In this document: positions 23,491-35,533 of the stretch, piece after piece | How the letters are laid out: each line of letters opens with the position of its first letter | Numbering within the stretch: position 1 is the first letter of the stretch | Assembly: GCF_016801865.2 (NCBI RefSeq) | Contig: NC_068938.1 | Span: 18,658,873-18,722,872, forward strand | Direction of reading: 5' to 3' | DNA length: 64,000 bases | From: Culex pipiens pallens | Lineage: Eukaryota; Arthropoda; Insecta; Diptera; Culicidae | Made by a program: the position numbers and the translations under genes | Notes under the pieces: model-generated | The model's input: only the letters and a program-made list of their open reading frames with translations | Database searches by the model: none | What the model was told of the DNA's origin: nothing

Positions 23491-24900
23491 TAGTAATACG
23501 TTTTGCCAAATGTATAGTTTTCTAAATAATAAAAAAATAATAGGCCTTGATGAAGGTTCTGATCTGGATCAAAACGTTGGCTATTTTAAATATTTATGAA
23601 TTGACATTTTGATTTTTTGAGCCTTGAAAGTAGTTTTTTTTTTATTGATTTAAGCTTTGTTAAAAAAAAAAACAGTTGGTTTCAGTAACCCTATGTCCCT
23701 GTAATTTTCCCCTGACTTTCGCTCATCATAACTACCACGACCTTTTTCCACCACCTACTCCTCCATTTGTCCCCTCCAGACAAGAGTGAAACCGGGGCTA
23801 CCTCTCGCCAAGTGTCGATACGGTGTTTAAAAGGTGTAAACAATTGGGAGTGACATGCTCACGAAGTTGCGTGGGTTGCAACCGTGTTGTCGCCGTCCCC
23901 TTCAGCAGCCCCACAATCGCCTGAGAAAATGAAAAACTGCCGCGGCTTATTCTTCCCGCCCGAGTTCGAAAGCTACCTTACCTTGGCTTGAAAGTCAGAG
24001 GTCGTCGTCTCTCTGGGGCATCGGGACGACCTACTTTCGGCTTGGGAGAACTCTCGACTATCGAATACGGGCCATGCCGTGGTGGCCTCGGGCGAGCTGG
24101 TGGCCTAAACGCTTGGGACTCACTTTCTGGGATAGCGAGCGTTCGTGCTGTGGGACCCCTGGGAGGATCGACCATAAACGGCGAAACTACAATTTAAGCA
24201 GAAGAGGTCTTCAAACAACATCGTAACTTATGGACGGACCCCCCTGGATGACAGTGTAGCGTGCCATAAATCATTTCTATTGGGGTTCCCTACCTCTGAT
24301 AGTAGAAAGGAGTTCCAGGGGGTTGACGTAACGCTAGCGGTTTAACCTTCCTGGTGTTGTGAAAAATTTGCATCTTTTACCTCAAGTTGTCGCAAATTCT
24401 TGAAGGGGCGGGAGGACCTTAGATAACTGTCATCAAGAATTACAACATGGCGCCCGGGAGGGATTTCACGATCACCCCATTTCTTACTCTATAGCGTCGC
24501 ACAAATTGCACGACCAACTATCGCGTCCAAGGGCTAGGAGTTCAACCCTATCGATTGTCGCGATCTGCGCGCTGTGGAGTTGCGCTGGACAAATTCTTGT
24601 AATTTTCGCGCATTATTTGCACGGGCTTGTTGGGTTAGTCGTCTGCGACTTTGGTCGTTGGTTGTGGTCGACTAGACTAACTAATGGGTATGATGGCGCT
24701 ATTAATATATCTTCACCTACACACGATCGGATCGAGAAGTAAAGGGTGAGGGAATTGGACGCCATAAATAAGGTGGCACATGGTGGCTAGTGGTTACGTT
24801 ACGTGATTGGAATTGGAGTTTGTTTGAGCATTGAGTTGATTCGTTGGTCAAGAATAGTAATTGAGTGCTTACATAAGGATCTTAAATAAACATTATATTA
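23491..24900. other. Unique island around a candidate minus-strand exon
   Basis: AT-rich to 23690, then GC-rich and unique to about 24700. Apart from the candidate exon at 23982-24186, nothing in it is recognised. Confidence 0.4.
23982..24186 (-). CDS. Candidate internal exon, proline/arginine-rich, unrecognised
   Basis: On the minus strand a strong acceptor (TCTTCTGCTTAAATTGTAG) ends at 24187. It is followed by 205 open bases ending at a strong donor, CCAAG|GTAAGG, at 23982/23981. The frame enters with two leftover bases, has 67 codons, and exits with two bases. It reads SPFMVDPPRGPTARTLAIPE, then a Pro/Arg-rich middle (RPPARPRPPRHGPYSIVESS) and a basic end, RRRPLTFKP. No domain is recognised; composition suggests a disordered linker. 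If the donor were skipped, the frame would stop two bases later at TAA, as expected for a true exon edge. The plus strand is also open here, so a GC-driven chance frame is possible. Confidence 0.4.
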
Positions 24901-26624
24901 TGATTGGCGTAAATCTCAGGTTTCAACAGTCTTGTTCTCTTTTTTTAGGTTTTACATTTTTTTTCAAATAAATTTTTATAGGCAGTGATTTATTTGCTTT
25001 TCTCATGATGTTTTTTTCTCTTCTAATTTCAGGTAAAAATCTACCATCAAACGTATAAGGTTTGCCTAAATACTTCAAATGTTCAAAGTTAAGATTCGTT
25101 TTAGTAAGTGTTTTAGTAAGTGTAACAGTTATGCTTATCAAAGATTCTAAATGGCAGGAAATTTCGAAACTTTTCACTCTTTTTTATCTTACGATCTTTA
25201 TGATTTAATTTAAGGATTATAAAAATGTTTTGCTCAATAACAAATTAAAATTGGATGTGTATTTGAGTGCTCTTTTTATGACAGGAAAAGACCCTCAACG
25301 ATGAAAAATATGGTAAAAATTAAATAAATGGGAGTTTTGAAAACATTTAGTTCATTGAGCAAGTTTTCTTTAACAGAAAATATAAATTTTGACACATTTG
25401 GTGTGACGTTTGTAATGAATGGTCTGATTTATTTTTAATTAGGATTATTATTATTTCAAATAAATCATTGAGATTTTTATCACATTCTATGAACAATAAC
25501 AACTTTACGACAGCAAAAAACTTGTGTTTAAAATTGTTATAAGTTAAAAACCTCAAAAATAAATTTCCAAGAACTCTCCGTTTTCGAAATTCCTGGAAAT
25601 TTTGCCATTTCTACTTGGTGTTCGTTTTTGTAATCCTGAATTGCACTTCTTCTGAGATTGGATTTACGATTTACTGTAATTTTGGATTACGTAATCCTGC
25701 ATTACATCTGATTTTTTTTAGTTATGAATTACATAAATTGTAGATGTGTAATTTGTGATTACTTGACCAAACATGTTTACATTGCTTTTTTTCTGCCCAA
25801 AATTTTTGTCACGCTCGATTTGTTGAACAATTTTGATAGTTTTAAATTTTTAATTAGCTTCTTTTTTTTTTAAAAATACACTCACACCTAAATTTCGAAA
25901 AAAATGTTATAATTTTGAATTTGATTTATTTACTTTTTTTTAACAACATATAACAACATTGATTTTTAAATTTTCTTTTAGTTTTTGAATTTTGATATTT
26001 GATGTTAAGGCCGATGCAAATATTTTTCAAAGTTTTTTTTTCAAAGGAGTCGAGGGGGGGGGGGGAGTGTGAGGCAAAAAATTAAAAAAAAAACTTTAAA
26101 TCTTAAACCACAAGCCATAGTCTCAACATTTAAATGCAAAAAGTGTTTTAAAATGCATTTCAAACTAGTTCAGTTGTTTTGTAATCATTATTTTTCAAAA
26201 AATGTGAGATTTGACGTATACAAAAATAATAACGAAAAAAACTTTTTGGGATACTAAACATCGAAAATTTGCAAAAAAAATCAAAATATTTTTAAATCAA
26301 CCCAAACATGCTAAAAATAATTCAAAACGCAAAAGAATGCATTTCAAATTGATTTTAGCTGATTGCACTTGAATTTTCATTGACTTTAAGTACTTTGAAA
26401 AAAATATTTTTTTTGCCCCCTGATTTTTCGGGCCTCAAAAAACAAAAACTTTTCAAAATATTTGTACCAGTCTGATAAAAAAGATTCAAGCAAAGTACTT
26501 TTTAGTGGGTAACATACAATAAATTAGACATTTATATGGTTATTGTGATCTTTTAGCTATTTCCAAATTTTATGGCTTATTGACAGGTAGTAAAATTTAA
26601 ATTTCTAGGGTCATTAACTACATG
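24901..26624. other. AT-rich stretch with ATTACGTAATCC-type words and a G12 run
   Basis: No gene. Around 25630-25770 variants of TGTAATCC, GGATTACGTAATCC and GTAATTTGTGATTAC recur on both strands, as in a decayed inverted-repeat element. A run of 12 G lies at 26054-26065. Confidence 0.45.
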
Positions 26625-26632
26625 GTAATATT

Positions 26633-27034
26633 CAGGGATGGAAAATGGCAAAAAACCATCGCGAAGCCCTCGTTTGATTTATTACGTTCCAGTTACAGAA
26701 TTCACTATAATGATGTATGAAGCAATTGTAGATTTTGTACAAACGAACAATTTTGTAGGACATTGTTTTGTTCCAAAGTGAATGCTGTTGACACTAGAGC
26801 GTAAACAATGTCTAAAAATGCCACCATCGGCGTCCCTCACTCGCGATGGTGAGGGGATTTTTGTTTACGCTCTAATGTCAACAGCATTCAGTTTAGAACA
26901 AAACAATGTTCTACAAAGTTGTTCATTAGTAAAATATCTACAAGTGCTCCATACATGATTATAGTAAATTCCTTAACTGGAAGGAAATAAATTAAAAAAG
27001 CTTTTTGGAGGCCCATCGGCAAATACCTTCCCTG
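26633..27034. mobile_element. hAT-type foldback MITE with 8-bp target duplication
   Basis: A 402-bp imperfect hairpin flanked by GTAATATT at 26625-26632 and 27035-27042. The ends are CAGGGATGGAAAATGGC and, on the other strand, CAGGGAAGGTATTTGC. The arms of about 190 bp pair through AATGCTGTTGACA / TGTCAACAGCATT and TTAGAGCGTAAACA-type blocks around a centre near 26838. CAGGG ends with an 8-bp duplication fit the hAT superfamily. No coding capacity. Confidence 0.88.
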
Positions 27035-27059
27035 GTAATATTATATCTGGGAAGGAGTT

Positions 27060-27235
27060 ATGTCAGAAAAAATGTGTAATTTTACCTCTGAAAACGTGTA
27101 AATTTACCACTTTTTTGGTGTAATGCCTTTTTTTCGTCTAATTTGAGGTAAAATTACATCATTAAAGAGGTAATATTCAACCCTCCAAAATTACACCTTC
27201 CAAATTTACACTATTTTTACACAGTAGTGTAAGTA
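27060..27235. repeat. Dispersed GTGTAAATTTACC repeat, copy 1
   Basis: Contains TGTCAGAAAAAATGTGTAA followed by TTTACCTCTGAAAA, a TTACCACTTTT block and AAAGAGGTAAT in the same order as 48705-48960. Rich in GTGTAA/TTACAC words on both strands, suggesting a small inverted-repeat element whose ends I could not fix. Confidence 0.6.
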
Positions 27236-30200
27236 AAGTATTTAACAAATTTCAAGTGGTTTTATAATGGGAGGAATTTAAATTGTTTTGCTAATTCTTA
27301 ATTTCACAGCTTTTTAGCAGTTCTGCTTCTTATTATAACAACCCAAATTTTTTTTAAATACATATTTTAAATTTTCCTATTTTTTCAATTTATCAACAAT
27401 AGAAATTTGAACTAAATTTCCAAATTTGAATGTTAAGCTACCGAAGAAAATATTCACAGTGTTCATAAGTCTGATTATTCACTAAGGATTGAATGGAGAT
27501 CCATGACAACTGTTTTTTCAATAGTTAATTTGATCTTTCAAGTCATCAACTTCCAAGGTCTTCGTCCCCCGAGAGGTCTCACCGGCACCCTTAAAAGCAC
27601 CCAACAAATTAATTTGATTAACCATTGAACCATTTGACAACGCCGACGTGCGTGCTCGCTGAAAGCGCCCTGTCACTACAAATTCTTCATCTCAACAATA
27701 CCAACATGACGGTGGCGGGACACAATCCACATGTCTCAAGGCCGCTCGCGGGTCCCTGGTCTGGGCGCGGCGAACCTTAATAGCGGTGGTCACTTATCAA
27801 TCACCTGTATCTAAACAACTGTCGGACCCCCCGAACTTGTCGAGGTCGCCGTATCGCAGCCCTAAATCGCACGCACAGGTTCCCCAAAATCGGACCTCTT
27901 TTCATGTTTTTGTTGCATAATTCGATTTGTTTTGGACTTATAACGCGTCAAGGTGACGGCGACGGAACGGTAGCGTACGAGAAATTCCAATTTGACGATT
28001 TTCCCCGCTGCGTTATGGATTTGGAGACCGGGGACTTGATCTAGCCGCCGCCCCTAGACCTTACAACTGGATCGGATCTAAATCGGCGAGCAAATCGATT
28101 GGATCTGATCTCGCGGGGACCGCGTGAATGTGTCCAAGAGTTGCATACAGAGCCCAGCCAGCGTTGCAACGCGAGGGCGCGAGCAAATTCCTATCGATTG
28201 AGTAACGTTTGTTTATGAATATATTCACGGCTGCTGTCATGATTCGCCTCACGCGAAGCAATTCGTTGCGGGAACGAAGGGGGTTCGTGTAACTCTTGTG
28301 GGTCCGGCTATGCCGTAATGAGATGACCACATCCTCGTTTGACCAACGAGCAACTTCAGCAAAAGGGCTCGCCCATGCAGATTAGTCCCTTCGGAGTTCA
28401 CGAAAAAATGAGTATGACCCAGTTCCAAGCGACGAACCCGCAGCATCGCCCAAAATATTCGCCTTCCCGCCAATTTCAGCTAACTGTACTCTTGTGAAAT
28501 TCCCCCCACATCGTCGTCGCGTTCCACATTTCCTAGACGACGACTTCAGCAAACCTTAGAACACACATCGACCCTGCTCTGTCTTACTGACTGACTGACT
28601 GATGCTGCCCCTAGTTGCTGCTGCAGTCCAATTCTACCTCGTCAGACAGAAAGACCTACACACACGCGATGTCTGCGAACATACCCCACATCGCCTTATT
28701 TGCCTAGTCACCTTGTTTAGTTTGTTTTAAGATGGACTCGGCGGCGGGAACCTCCTTCAGCAGCAGCAGCGCAGACCTAGAATCGCGCACCGTTACGTAG
28801 AGTTGGGAGGTACTCTGGGATGGGACACACGTGGATGGATGCATGTACGCGACTTGGAGGTTTCGAAATCGATCCTCAACTGACGAGCGGGTGAGCGTTC
28901 GAACGAACGGTACAATCAATTTCCCAAATGGATGAGATGTTGGGGAGGTGGAGATGATTCTTCGCGGTTGGTTATTGCCAATTCTGCTGGCTAATAAAGT
29001 TGTGAGCTTTCGCGATGGTACTTGGGCTGGCAGAATTGGAGCAGCAAAGTGGCCAAATATAGTCTCAGTTTGAGTGTCGATTTCCGGCTTGAAATTATAT
29101 GGAAAACAAAATGAAAATTATGGATTATCAAAATAGACTTTTCATAAAATTCTAAAATAGTTAATAAATTATTGTACTCCAGAAATCATGGATATAGATT
29201 CATAAACTCGTGAATGATTATGAATAACAAGTGATTTATACTGTTCACGAATTTGTTAAATTATGAGCCTGAAATAATTTGTAAAATGTAATGGTTTGTT
29301 TGGAACAACTGAGGTGCTGTATGCTGAAATTTTTCGAGGATTCCAAAATTGACCAAAAAAGAGACCAAAAAGTGCCGCTATGGCGGCATACAGGGCAAAA
29401 ACTAACTTTGTAAAATGTTTGTTCTAGAAAAATCGAAAAACTACGAGAAAAACTGCGATTGGCCAAAAAGATCATACCGTAGGCTTATAGTCCATTAAAT
29501 TCCCTAACTTTTGATCTATGGGAGTATGGGTGTTGGAGGCTGTTGCAAAAAGATATTAAGGCTTTAAAAAATCCATTTTTGACAGTAATTTGCAAAAGTT
29601 TAGAGAAAAAGTCAAACCAATCCTGGATGTCTATGGCACATTTTGAAGTGCTTCAAAAGACCTTTCGAATCCATCTAAGAGAGTTGGAATTGATAAAGTT
29701 TTACGGAAATGAGAGCAATTTTAATTTTTTTTTGTTTTTTCGACCTCAAACTTCAAAGCTCGTTTTACCCCACTTCCCTTTGTCGTAGAGGGCTCATATT
29801 TGGCATGACTTTATCTCATGTATATACAAACAAACGCTGAAAGTTTCATCCAAATCGGAGCACCTCGATACGACCTGTTACACATTGGTGAAAAACTCGC
29901 TCGTAAGTTTAAATAGAGGTGGAACACGTGAAAAATCGTGCATTCTTTCACTTTTTTTTTTATCAAAAATATTTATATTTTATATCAATATTAGACTTTT
30001 TAAGATGTGATTTAGAGGATGAAAAACCATATTTCAGATAAGGTCCACCGTTTTTAAGTGTTTAGGCATTCTAAGGCTATTTTTTTCAAATCATGTTTTC
30101 TGCAATGAGCAAGTATTTCAGTTGAAAACCGTCCCGTTTCACCTTAAAGCATGAACATATTTGTTCTCAGTGTCACCTTATTATTCCTCAATTATCAATT

Positions 30201-30474
30201 GACGATATCTCAGAAATTGTTGACTTGATTTTTAATTAAAAAAATAAACTGATGTGAAATTTTCTACTCTTTGCAAAAAGAAAAAAACAATTTCTACATT
30301 TTAGAAACTAGCCTTATATTTGAAAAATATCCAATATAAGTGTTTTTTTTATTTTCTCAAATGTGTGGCTTGATTAAAATAAAAATAAAAAATGTTAAGT
30401 TGGAAAATCGAACCAAAAGTTTTTGATATGTAGTTTGTTAAACTAATTTACCAAGAGAAACTAAGTTTTCACTA
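27236..30474. other. Unique island 27540-28990, then AT-rich repeats
   Basis: 27540-28990 is unique and GC-rich with no convincing gene. One short frame at 28732-28800 (MDSAAGTSFSSSSADLESRT) follows a pyrimidine-rich AG but lacks a good donor. 28990-30474 is AT-rich with MITE-like wording (for example GAAAGTTTCATCCAAATCGG near 29839), but boundaries could not be drawn. Confidence 0.4.
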
Positions 30475-31466
30475 ATGAGCAATTCTCCACCAAACCCGGA
30501 AATGGATTTTACTTATAATTTTTGGTTTGGCTCAAACATTCAATATTACGCCCTTTTGAAATGTTAGTCTTGAATTTAAAAAAATTAAAATATGTATATA
30601 TTTTTTTTCCTATCGATAGTAAAATTTCACGAATGTTTCATATTTTGCTGAGATGTCGACATTAGAAAATGGAGGAAATAAATCAATTTTACTTTTTTTC
30701 TTTTTATCCCCTGAATCTCAACAACCAGTGGACCAGCTTTAATGTTTCTAGGACGAAATTGTAGGAAACTTTCTGAACTTTTCAAAAAAAAAAAAAAATC
30801 TCTGGACCATCATAGACACTGTTTAAAAAAATAAAAAAAACCGGAATTTTTCGGACAAAATTTAATTTTGAATGGCTATATTTAGAAAAAGGTGCACTTA
30901 ATAAAAAAAATTAAAGTACTTTTCGATTGCAAATTTGATTTTACATAAAAAATGAGGTCAACAAATTTCAAATACAGGATTTCATGTTTTTACAAAAATC
31001 ACTTTTTTAAAAAAAAAAGTCATAACTCGTCGGTAAAATTATGGTACATACTTCAGAATTGCTTATAAGATGCGGGGTTTTATCCCCTTAAGCATGTTTA
31101 AAAAAAATAAATAATTAAAAAATATGGACTTTTAGAAATAGATTTTTTGTAAAAAAGTAAATAAAAAAAATCCTTATTTTTTTCCCTGCTCCTATTTTTT
31201 TCTGAATATTCCTCATCAATACCTAAAACTTTGCAGAAAACACCAAATCAATCAAAAAATTCCTTGAAAATTTACAGATTTTCGAATATTTAGTTACGTA
31301 CTGTTTTTGTATGAACAGCTACCAAAATTGTATGGAGATTTGTATGGGTGAACCAATGACACAAAATGGCTTCTTTAGAAAGGCCTTCACAAAGTTTGAG
31401 CCAAATAAAAAAATACTAAAAATAAATATTGTCGAAATCGGCCGATTTCGCATAGAATTGCTCTAA
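30475..31466 (-). mobile_element. Uninterrupted dispersed repeat with GAGCAATTCT ends
   Basis: It begins TGAGCAATTCTCC and ends CATAGAATTGCTCTA, giving inverted ends of the TAGAGCAATTCT type shared with the element at 4730-6372. Read on the minus strand it contains, contiguously, TTTGGCTCAAACTTTGTG, AAAGAAGCC and GTCATTGGTTCACCCATAC, the blocks that are split apart at 19985-23490. No transposase. Confidence 0.65.
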
Positions 31467-34400
31467 TATAAAACTTTAGGAGAATGCAGGGGTGATTTTC
31501 CATCATTAATTGATTTTCAATTGTACCAAATTGCAAATTTCTAAAAAAAATAAACTAAGAATGCCAGTAACTTGAAAATAGTGCTTAATTATAACGCAAA
31601 ATATCCATTTTAAGTCCCTTAAGCATATTTTAAAATGTCGAAAATTAAAAACAAGTTTTTTGGTAATTTAACTTCAAATGTTAGGCTCAAACTACTTTTT
31701 TTGAAAATGTTTACAGCAAAAAAAAAAAATGATAAAATTCACCACTATAGATTTGACAAACATTTAACTGATTTCAATCGCATTTATCAATTTCAAACTC
31801 ATGATCTTGGATGAGTTCAACAAACTCTCAAATTTGGATCAAAAATATATCAAACAACCCCCTTCTCCCTCCATTCGAAATCGAAAGTAAATCGCCCTCA
31901 GACCAATCGAACCCATTGAAAGTGAAACAGTTTAATTTCCATCACCAGCGACGGCCTCCTCACTCCAGTTTTGTTTTATTTGCAAACAAAAACAAAACAA
32001 TCGAATAAAAATACGAAAATCGTGCAGTTTTTTTTGTGTTCAGTCTGTCCTACACGCATGTTTGAGTGTACAACTTGGTAGTATTCGTGTAGAAGTGTGC
32101 AAAAACGACAATCTAAAACGTCCGAAACAAAAGCATAAAAAAAAACGATGAACGAGAGTGCGCTTCTGAAACGAAGGAAAGGAAAAAATGCGCCAATTGA
32201 GGGAAAAATTAGAGGAAGGTGAAACAATGTAAAACAATGCGCCCCAGCGCTAATCGATTATAATTTGATTAATTCAATGAAAGTGCTGTTTTTTAGCTCG
32301 GTGCTTGGGTGCGTGCAGTCATCAGGCGATTTTCCTCAATGAAAGGGTTCGCACGTTCATCGTTTTTTTTGCTGCACATTCACCAAAGCGATTTTTATTG
32401 ATTTCATTAGCCACAAACACTTTAAGAGTGGGGGCCCATGGGAGGGAATTGAAGGTCGCGAGATCGAGAGTGATTTGTTTGTCTTTGGCGCTTAATTTTG
32501 GGCAACACGGCCGAGGAATGTTTTGGGTAAGCTTTTTGCGCACCTTTCAACGGTTTAGAGTCGCCAAAACAGCTCACCTCGGAGAAGGTCGGTGGACCAA
32601 TTAGCGCGCGCGCTTTTTAGGACGTGTTGATTCGATAATTTTTCTAGAAGTAATTGAGTTAGTCCTTCTGGTTGTGAGGTTCACATGCAGTTTTTTGGAA
32701 TGTGAACGAGAAGCAATTTAATGGTTTGGCTTGGCCCTGATCTTTATGTTTTATGGGTTTGAACTTTTTAAAGATTCGTCGTATTTCCTACTAGGAATGG
32801 CAAACATTTGATATTTTTGGTTGTTGCGTAACTTCATGCTAATCTCATACGAGAGTAACCAAATCTTCTGAAAAATTTGAAATAAGCTCTTTAAGTGGGT
32901 GTCAAAAGATGTCGCACTAATTCAATTTAGTTTTGAAAGTTTTTAAGTACAAATTTCTATGGAGTTGATATTGAAACTCAATTCAATATCTTATTATTGT
33001 TTAGAATCTAAACTTTAGATATTTTTAAATTTCATACCTAATTCGATCAACCTGTCCAGCGTTAATATCCATCCCATTATTGGCGCGATAAAACCTCTTG
33101 AAATTTGTTAATCCACTTGCCTTGATGGCGATGACGACCACACTCTTGAAAAAAATAATAAAAATGAACCGCGCCGCTTTCTCGCGATCGGCTCCCGGCT
33201 TTGATTGCTTCACGGTTCTGGACCATCCCAGCCAATCGGGAGCCCAGAGAACGAGCTTTGAAGTCAACCGCCGGTTATCATCCAACAAACCTTTTTAAAA
33301 ACGATGGAAGAGGTTGGAATTTCGGCTCCATTCACATTTGTGTACCACCTTAATGCGAAATTGACCAAATTCCGCCGGATTCTTCGGCAAATTGGCAAAC
33401 TTTCAGAATATTTAGGTCTCTTGAGTAGGCCTCAAATGAGGGAAGGGAAATTGGCACTAAAACTTCTTCAATGTGAAACGGAAAGATTTTCTAAGGAATT
33501 TGCAATGAAAGTTGAAAGAATCCAACTGCACTATTTCTGCTCAATAAACCAATATAATGCTGTACTGAAACCATTTTTGAAATTTTTGTAATTTTATATT
33601 TTATTTTGAGTTCGACATTTGATTCCGAAGCATTTTCGTGAACTAGAATTTGTAACTAAATCAGCACTAGTATAGCATTACATCGGAATATAGAGCAGAT
33701 ATAGTGCAAGTTAACTCTCTGTAGCCAACACCAAAGCAAAGTGTTTCGTCTAATCATGATTGATTCTCGATTCGAGCTCAATTAATTTGCCTCGCGGCCA
33801 TGGATGGGACGGATTAGAGGCCTCAGCGCTATAGTCATCTTTAACCAGAAGAAGAACCAGCTTTCCGAGAGCGTCAATATTATTATGCATTTTTCTCCCT
33901 GCCATTACGGATTAGTGATGTAAAGCTGCCAGTTTCGCCGGATGCTGGGGCTGCTCTTCTCGGCGTGAACACATGTTGCGAGGCTGGTGTTTCTGCTACT
34001 GGTTTTTTGAATAATTTACATTCAGCTTGTTGTTGGCAGTCGTTGGCGGGCGAGTAAATATAAATTTCCCCCCTCCATTTATGATGGTTGATTTTTGCAT
34101 AAACAAATAAACATCGGCTGAGTAATGGTGGCTTTAATCTATCGCGAGAGTGCGGTTCACATTCACTTGGAGTGATTTTAATGAAATTCAATCGATATGA
34201 TTTCTATTGACGACCCTTGGAAATGGCAAATTTATGATCAGCAGCAGAAACAGCAGCAGGGAGTCGCGTTCTGTATTCGAGCTGAATTATGCGCAGACTT
34301 TTCAAGTGCGTACACGTAATTTGAATTCACTGCGTGTGAGCAGTCATTACCATTCTTGTCGCGACAGGTACTGGCCAGATATTAATCAAACAGGACTAAT

Positions 34401-35531
34401 GGAGTTCTGCATGCACCAGATAACGGTGTTATGTGCTCCTGTTATGGTTAGTTTAGTGAACGAGACTTGTTTTATGACTGCATCTTTCGAAAGAAGCTGT
34501 TCAACGAATGTCCCGAATTTTCTAGGTTACCGTAGAACACCTCTAATACTTGTACGGAGGAGATCAACTCGGCAGCCTACTCGCCGCACTCTCCAATCAA
34601 TCCATCATAAAATACGTATCCCCGATCTGATGGATTGGGAACCCGTTAATCCGTCCGACGGCCGTGAATACGTGTGGTGGTGGCGCACGGAATGACATTT
34701 GTGGTGATGTTCGATGAAATATTGCGCGCGCTGGTCTATCCCCTTGGTCCACCGGTCCACCCCTCGCGGCGTTCAATTAATCAATAATGGTAAGAATTTA
34801 TTACATTTACAATTCAATAAAATAAACCAAACCAGCTAACGAGAGCTGGTGAAGACCAAGATCTCGGGCCAATTTCTAGCTCAACTCGTACGCGAATAAA
34901 TCATTTCTCGGTGGCTTCGCAGATGATGCAGGTTGTCTCGTTCCATTTCCAGGGCACTTGTGAACGCGCGCAGAACTCGAATGGTTATGCTAGATGGCAG
35001 TCGTCGACGACCACTTTCTACGTACACGAAACATTGTCTGCGAGGGGAACATGTGTGATCCACCCATGCTGTTGCGGCTATCAGCGGGAAGGTATCATTA
35101 TCAAAACATAACTGTGTAGCGAAACGGGTGGTTACCAAGGTAACCCTTGGCTCGAGGGGTTCTGAGGGAGCATTGAATAATAGTTGGGCAGATCTTTGAA
35201 TATCTGAAGTGTTGAACTATTTCAAATGCTCAGAATACGGTTGTTAGTGGCTGAGATCGGTTAGAAAATGTACAGTCTTTGAGCTACTCAATCCGGACAA
35301 ACTTTTAGAGTCTTTAACAGCCCAATACGTTTTCCAAAGTACAAATCCATCCGGTATCATCTTTGTAGAATCTGTATTGTTCTATACCTATTCAAGAGAT
35401 TTTATCGGATCTCAGACTATCATAAAACTTCAAGTTATTTCTAGGTTGGTACTCGATCTATTTGAGACAAATACAAATAGAAACTGCAGTCTTCCATGAC
35501 ATAGTCTAATCCGAATTCTCTGGTATCAAAA
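31467..35531. other. Mixed unique sequence, no confirmed gene
   Basis: AT-rich to 31800, then moderate-GC unique DNA. Frames such as 34207-34695 (162 codons) have no recognisable domains and no matched splice sites. One candidate exon at 34953-35091 is listed separately. TAAT cores recur around 32250-32280 and 33770-33800. Confidence 0.4.
34953..35091 (+). CDS. Weak candidate internal exon, cysteine-containing
   Basis: A good acceptor (TTGTCTCGTTCCATTTCCAG, ending 34952) is followed by 139 open bases up to a possible donor GGGAAG|GTATCA. The phase is 0 in and 1 out. The frame begins GTCERAQNSNGYARWQSSTT and ends GTCVIHPCCCGYQREG, with five Cys in 46 residues. No family recognised. The minus strand also has a Cys-rich short frame here, so strand and reality are uncertain. 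Confidence 0.22.
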
Positions 35532-35533
35532 TA

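Noticed and set aside
32040..32222. Possible promoter (TCAGTC initiator) and short frame MNESALLKRRKGKNAP
   Set aside because: No TATA box at -30 and no downstream promoter element at +28; the 24-codon frame lacks support. Initiator-like words are frequent by chance.
34207..34695. 162-codon plus-strand frame as a gene
   Set aside because: No recognisable domain, erratic composition, no matching splice sites or start context; consistent with a chance frame.
34881..35138. Minus-strand cysteine-rich peptide overlapping 34953-35091
   Set aside because: The short frame is closed by stops on both sides and has no donor; the plus-strand alternative has better splice signals, though it is also weak.
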